A stretch of DNA of 64,000 nt from Actinomycetes bacterium (GTDB lineage: Bacteria > Actinomycetota > Coriobacteriia > Anaerosomatales > Anaerosomataceae), in contig JALHJB010000007.1 in the NCBI GenBank assembly GCA_022839745.1, positions 1 to 64,000 on the forward strand. Direction: 5' to 3'. The notes beneath the pieces are model-generated. The model was not told where the DNA came from. It saw nothing but the letters and a program-made list of their open reading frames with translations, and ran no database searches. This document shows positions 60,143 through 64,000 of the stretch, piece by piece (positions within the stretch are counted from its first letter, which is position 1; the number at the start of each line of letters is the position of its first letter). The position numbers and the translations under genes were made by a program.

Positions 60143-62539
60143 CTACGGTGCGGTCGTCGCGGTCGACTCGAGCGCCGCGAGACCCGCCGTGGCGATCGCG
60201 TCACCAGGCGAGCGCTGCAGCACGTACTCGTACGCCTCACGGGCATCCGCTGCGCGTCCCGCCATCCGGTATGCGTCACCGAGCGTGTTGTAGGCCTGTA
60301 TGAACTTGGGGTCCAGGCCGGTGGCCATCTCCAGGTGCTCGATGGCCAGGTCGATCTGACCGAGGGAGAGCGCGGCCGATGCGAGCTGCACCCGGACCGC
60401 GGGCCCGAACGGCTCGACCTCCACACCCAGTTGAGCGATCTCGATCGCCTTGGAGTAGTACGCCGTGTCCAGGTAGGTTCCCGCCTCGTTGTAGAGATTC
60501 GCATAGAACACGTAAGTGTCGTACTCCTCCGGCACGAACTCGATCATATCGTCGTACGCGGCGATCGCGTTGCCCAGAGTCTGCTCGGCGGCCGAGCGTG
60601 CCTGGTCGTTCGGCGTGCCGGAGGCCACCGACTGGGCGTACGCTTGCGCGCTCGCCCGGAAGAGGTCCTGCCACGCCACACCGCGCTCCAGGCGGTACAT
60701 GTCGTTGTATGGATTGAGCTCGATGGCGCGATCGATCAGGTCGACCCGCTCGACGCCCTGCGAGACGAGCCGACCCTTGAGGTATGCGTTGTCGGCCATG
60801 ACGAAGCGGATGTTCGCCACGCCTGCGATCAGCACGAGTGCGACCACGACGGCGGACGCGATCAGACCCCACTTCGGCGCCTCGACACGACGCTCGGTGG
60901 CGCTCAGGCTGAGCAGCAGCCCCATCGAGAGCCACAGGAAGATCGTTGACCCGGTGACCGACAGGCCGAACATCAGGTGCACCACGTACCCGACGACAGC
61001 GGCCCATACCGCCGCCAGAAGCATCCGCGACATGCCCGCTCCGCGCGCGAACACCGTACGCGCTGAGCGGATCAGCACCCAGGTGATGAGCCCGTACATC
61101 AGGAGCGTGCCGGGAATGCCGATGCCGCTCGTGAGTTGGAGCGGGTAGTTGTGCACGTTGTCCGCAACAGACAGGTAGCCGGCTGCGGCGACGTACTCGG
61201 CGGGCTTGAACATCGGGAACAGCAGCCGGAACGTGTCGGCGCCCCACCCAATGATCGGCTTCTCGGCGATGGCGGCACGCGCCGCCTCCCAGATCTGGAA
61301 CCGCGTGAGCGCGCTGCCCTGATCGAACTGGAAGATGGAGACCACACGTGTGAGCACGTTGCGCACCGCGTCGGGCCGGAGCGAGCTTGCGATCGCAACC
61401 GCGGCCACCGTGACGGCCCCGCCGCCGATGAAGACCTGATCGATGCGAGAGAGCCGCGTCCCGGTGCCGGCGCGCAGACGCATGAACGCGAACACGAGCA
61501 GCCCGAGCGAGACCGTGGCGCCGATCCACGCGCCACGGACATACGAGGTCACGCCCACGAACGCGTTGAACAGCGTGAACACCCAGTAGATGACGCGCCA
61601 CAGACGGTGGTCCTCGGAAAGCGCGAGACCGATCGTGACCGCCCACGGGAAGATCAGGTAGCCGCCGAGCAGGTCGGGGTTCCCGAAGGTGGAGAACGCC
61701 CGATTCGTCTCGAACGGAAGATTGCCCCAGCGCACGGGGTCGAGGCTCACGAGGGTGCTGCCCGACTGCACCGCCAGGTCGATGTTCTGCGAGAGCCCCG
61801 CAGCGATGAACACGCCCGCCACGGCCGCGATGCCCGCACCGATATACGCAGCCATCTGCGCCTGCCGGTCGCCGTGGAGCTTCATGAGCGCGAGAGCGGC
61901 CAACGCGATCGGCAGCCCGGCAGCAAGCAGGACGCTCACGGGCAACAGCACGCGCGCGAGTCCGATGTCGATCGTGCCGATGACCTGCAGCACGCCGTAC
62001 CCGGACACGATGAAGCCGCCGATGGCCAGCGAGCGCGCAAGCGAGCGGATGCGCGACGCGCGATCCGCAAGCTGGAACGCCGTGAACATCACCGACGCGT
62101 ACGTGATGAACGACAGCAGCCCCTCGAAGCGGCGATACTTGCCGAACACCGCGGTGGGCACATGCACGGATGTCAGGGTCGTGATGAAGACCCAGACGAG
62201 GAACGCCAGCACGACCCACCCGACGCGCGTGGTGCGGACCTTGCCGCCGCGCAACAGGATCCCGAGCGCCCAGGAACCGAACGCGATGAGCATCAGCCCA
62301 CGCTGGAGGAAGACCTTCAGGATGTCGAACTGGTCGAACGTCAGCGGCAGCCCGTTCGGGCTGAGCGGGCCCAGGTTGGACATCGCCACCGGTATCAGCA
62401 CAACGAGCGTATGGAGGCACACCCAGGCGATGCGGTCCCACACGTCCATGGCTCCGGTGCCGACCGACGCCGCCCCTACCCTGACTCCGCTGTTCGTCGC
62501 CCCGCTGGCCGATGGGTGCTGCTTGTGCTTCTTTGCCAC
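60143..62539 (-). CDS. O-antigen ligase/polymerase-like membrane protein with C-terminal TPR domain
   Basis: A 798-residue protein. The first ~560 residues hold about twelve membrane helices and the Wzy/WaaL-type loop with RFQIWEAARAAIAEKPIIGWG and NVHNYPLQLTSGIG, including the family histidine. The last ~230 residues are TPR repeats (AIELNPYNDMYRLERGVAWQ; HLEMATGLDPKFIQAYNTLG). Relatives attach or polymerise surface glycans or glycosylate proteins. It lies between the sugar transferase and the TPR-NHL-cytochrome genes, so modification of the secreted cytochromes or NHL proteins is conceivable. Confidence 0.85.
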   Translation of the reverse strand: MAKKHKQHPSASGATNSGVRVGAASVGTGAMDVWDRIAWVCLHTLVVLIPVAMSNLGPLSPNGLPLTFDQFDILKVFLQRGLMLIAFGSWALGILLRGGKVRTTRVGWVVLAFLVWVFITTLTSVHVPTAVFGKYRRFEGLLSFITYASVMFTAFQLADRASRIRSLARSLAIGGFIVSGYGVLQVIGTIDIGLARVLLPVSVLLAAGLPIALAALALMKLHGDRQAQMAAYIGAGIAAVAGVFIAAGLSQNIDLAVQSGSTLVSLDPVRWGNLPFETNRAFSTFGNPDLLGGYLIFPWAVTIGLALSEDHRLWRVIYWVFTLFNAFVGVTSYVRGAWIGATVSLGLLVFAFMRLRAGTGTRLSRIDQVFIGGGAVTVAAVAIASSLRPDAVRNVLTRVVSIFQFDQGSALTRFQIWEAARAAIAEKPIIGWGADTFRLLFPMFKPAEYVAAAGYLSVADNVHNYPLQLTSGIGIPGTLLMYGLITWVLIRSARTVFARGAGMSRMLLAAVWAAVVGYVVHLMFGLSVTGSTIFLWLSMGLLLSLSATERRVEAPKWGLIASAVVVALVLIAGVANIRFVMADNAYLKGRLVSQGVERVDLIDRAIELNPYNDMYRLERGVAWQDLFRASAQAYAQSVASGTPNDQARSAAEQTLGNAIAAYDDMIEFVPEEYDTYVFYANLYNEAGTYLDTAYYSKAIEIAQLGVEVEPFGPAVRVQLASAALSLGQIDLAIEHLEMATGLDPKFIQAYNTLGDAYRMAGRAADAREAYEYVLQRSPGDAIATAGLAALESTATTAP

Positions 62540-62547
62540 GCGTTCTC

Positions 62548-63915
62548 CTATCGTGCTCCGCGTCCGGTGAGCACAACGCGCACCGTCTCGGCCATGATCC
62601 GTACGTCCATGAGCACCGTCTGATGATACAGGTAGATGAGGTCGAACTTCAGCTTACGGTCGGGCGTTGTCGCATACCCTCCGCTGACCTGCGCAAGGCC
62701 GGTCACACCCGGCTTGATCCTGAACCGCTCGCGATACCCCGGGATCTCGCGCAGGTGCTGTTCTACGAAGAACGGCCGCTCGGGGCGTGGACCCACGAAG
62801 CTCATCTGGCCGAGCAGGATATTGAAGATCTGTGGCAACTCATCGATGCGATACGTGCGCAAGAAGCGGCCGAAGGGTGTGATGCGCGGGTCGTCCTCTT
62901 CGGCAAGCACGGGACCAGAGTGCGCCTCGGCATCACGAACCATCGTGCGGAACTTGTAGACACGGAAGGGATGCATGTCCTTCCCCACTCGCTCCTGCGA
63001 GTACAGGATCGGCCAGCCCATCGTGATGAGGCTGCCGAGCGCGGCAAGCAGCAGCACCGGGCTCAGCACCACGATGACCGCGAGCGAGAGGACGATGTCG
63101 GCCAACCGCTTGGCGCTTGCATACCACGCCGGAGCGGACTGCCGGGTGAGCTCCATGAGCGGGATGTCGGCGATGGTGCTGTCGAGCCTGCCGATGAGGA
63201 TCTCGTAAAGGTCCGGGATCACCTCCACGCGCACGTCGGTCTCGTTGCCGATGGCCATCTCCTCGATGAGCTCGCGAAGCGAGACGGGGCTGGCAACGAT
63301 CACGCGGGTGACGCCCTGCGACTCCACGATGCCCGCGACGTCGGCAACCGTGCCGAGAACCGGCACTGCGCACGCACGGGTCGCCTCACGCTCCGTGGCG
63401 TCATGCGCGATCATGCCTACGACGTGATAGCCCCAGCTGTGACGCTGCTCGATCTCGCGGGCGAGGTCGCAGGCGAGCTCCGTGGTGCCCACCACGAGCA
63501 CGCGCTGCTCGGGCCAGCGGATGGACGTGAGCCTGAGGATCGCAACACGCCATCCTACGAGCAGCACGAAGGACAGCGCCCAACCGATCACGATCGCCAG
63601 ACGCGAGAAGCTGAAGAAGCGAGGACCGGCGAAGAACGCGACGGCTGCCAACAGCACCGTGCCGAGCGTGACCGCCAGGAACGTGGTGCGCACGACCTCC
63701 CACGCGCCCTCGATGCGCTCGGGCTCGTAGAGACCGTAGATGTAACCAGCGGCGAGGTAGATCACCGTGATGAGCGGCCACAGCCCCACGTACGCGCCGA
63801 AGTTGAACTCGGGCAGCTCGCCACCGAAACGCAGGAAGAACGCGGCGATGATGCTCGCGTTCACGAGCATCGCGTCGAGCACCACCGAGAGTACGATAAA
63901 GCCGCGCCGTGACAC
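62548..63915 (-). CDS. Initiating sugar-phosphate transferase for surface polysaccharide
   Basis: Transfers a sugar phosphate onto a polyprenyl carrier. The 455-residue protein has an N-terminal membrane region of about four helices, a CoA-binding-like Rossmann domain (QRVLVVGTTELACDLA), then a further helix and the C-terminal catalytic domain with KRLADIVLSL, VYKFRTMVRDAE and DELPQIFNILLGQMSFVGPRP. This is the WbaP/PssY class plan. Sugar specificity unknown. It follows a glycosyltransferase gene without a gap. Confidence 0.93.
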   Translation of the reverse strand: MSRRGFIVLSVVLDAMLVNASIIAAFFLRFGGELPEFNFGAYVGLWPLITVIYLAAGYIYGLYEPERIEGAWEVVRTTFLAVTLGTVLLAAVAFFAGPRFFSFSRLAIVIGWALSFVLLVGWRVAILRLTSIRWPEQRVLVVGTTELACDLAREIEQRHSWGYHVVGMIAHDATEREATRACAVPVLGTVADVAGIVESQGVTRVIVASPVSLRELIEEMAIGNETDVRVEVIPDLYEILIGRLDSTIADIPLMELTRQSAPAWYASAKRLADIVLSLAVIVVLSPVLLLAALGSLITMGWPILYSQERVGKDMHPFRVYKFRTMVRDAEAHSGPVLAEEDDPRITPFGRFLRTYRIDELPQIFNILLGQMSFVGPRPERPFFVEQHLREIPGYRERFRIKPGVTGLAQVSGGYATTPDRKLKFDLIYLYHQTVLMDVRIMAETVRVVLTGRGAR

Positions 63916-64000
63916 CTACGCACCACCCTTTCGGGCCTCATCGTAGGCCGCCTCGGTGTCGGACACCATCCGGTCGATCGTGAAGTCGCGTGCGGCACGC
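63916..64000 (-). CDS. C-terminal end of a gene entering from the right (likely glycosyltransferase)
   Basis: Only the last 28 codons are visible, ending RDFTIDRMVSDTEAAYDEAR then KGGA and TAG. The F.idRMv.dtE..Y pattern is typical of the extreme C-terminus of GT4 glycosyltransferases. Its stop codon is directly before the sugar transferase ATG, so it belongs to the same polysaccharide operon. Confidence 0.6.
   Translation of the reverse strand, partial: RAARDFTIDRMVSDTEAAYDEARKGGA

Noticed and set aside
60276..62576. 766-residue minus-strand reading frame inside the ligase-like gene
   Set aside because: It is a shifted frame of the same gene; the 798-residue frame has membrane helices, the ligase loop and TPR repeats, while this one is Arg/Pro-rich.
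62512..63912. 466-residue plus-strand reading frame opposite the sugar transferase
   Set aside because: Antisense shadow with His/Arg/Glu-rich composition; the minus-strand gene has all transferase motifs.

Overview
The window looks like a piece of a high-GC actinobacterial chromosome, most likely an anaerobic member of the Coriobacteriia (the deep OPB41/Anaerosomatales type). This is inferred from gene content: class III ribonucleotide reductase, an 11-gene complex I without an NADH module, menaquinone-linked genes, large multiheme c-type cytochromes with system II cytochrome maturation, frequent GTG/TTG starts, and archaeal-like genes (topoisomerase I, cyclic 2,3-diphosphoglycerate synthesis). 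Almost everything is read leftward on the minus strand in long, tightly packed operons with ATGA/TGATG overlaps. Only two small genes (14612-14845 and 41067-41417) are on the plus strand. No rRNA, insertion sequence, prophage or CRISPR array was seen.

Region by region (right to left is the direction of transcription). 1-17 kb: a palindromic repeat region after rho; rho; a fructose-6-phosphate aldolase/transaldolase-like gene; a two-gene pathway for cyclic 2,3-diphosphoglycerate with a metallophosphoesterase; homoserine/lysine biosynthesis (thrB, hom, lysA); an anaerobic ribonucleotide reductase operon controlled by a cobalamin riboswitch, in which the glycyl-radical domain is a separate 63-residue protein; argS; rlmH and an HtrA-type protease. 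17-27 kb: nuoABCDHIJKLMN behind a promoter that carries a palindrome, then tRNA-Thr(CGT). 27-38 kb: ricT, holB, tmk, a two-subunit class I fumarase split by an MFS transporter gene, malic enzyme, a degenerate nitrilase-like protein, archaeal-type topA, and a long nested inverted repeat. 38-47 kb: HD protein, hypB, hypA, tatC, tatB, two divergent STAS proteins, small membrane proteins, an RseC-like protein, an amidohydrolase, menG and a B12-binding radical SAM protein. 47-60 kb: a Rex-like regulator with an altered nucleotide-binding loop, two lipoproteins, ccsA/resB, and a cluster of 19-, 15- and 7-heme cytochromes interleaved with two membrane-anchored NHL beta-propellers and a TPR protein. 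60-64 kb: cell-surface polysaccharide genes (ligase/polymerase with TPR tail, initiating sugar transferase, end of a glycosyltransferase).

Taken together the genes describe an anaerobic, menaquinone-based respiratory cell. Reductant enters the quinone pool through a complex I that may take electrons from ferredoxin or another non-NADH donor. The multiheme/NHL cluster, made functional by CcsA/ResB, is a plausible route for moving electrons out across the cell wall. Hydrogenase maturation (HypAB), Tat export, fumarase, malic enzyme and the Rex-like regulator fit the same picture. The least ordinary parts are the NHL-multiheme cluster, the split NrdD behind a B12 riboswitch, the cyclic diphosphoglycerate pair, the Rex variant, and the long palindromic elements that sit directly after stop codons.
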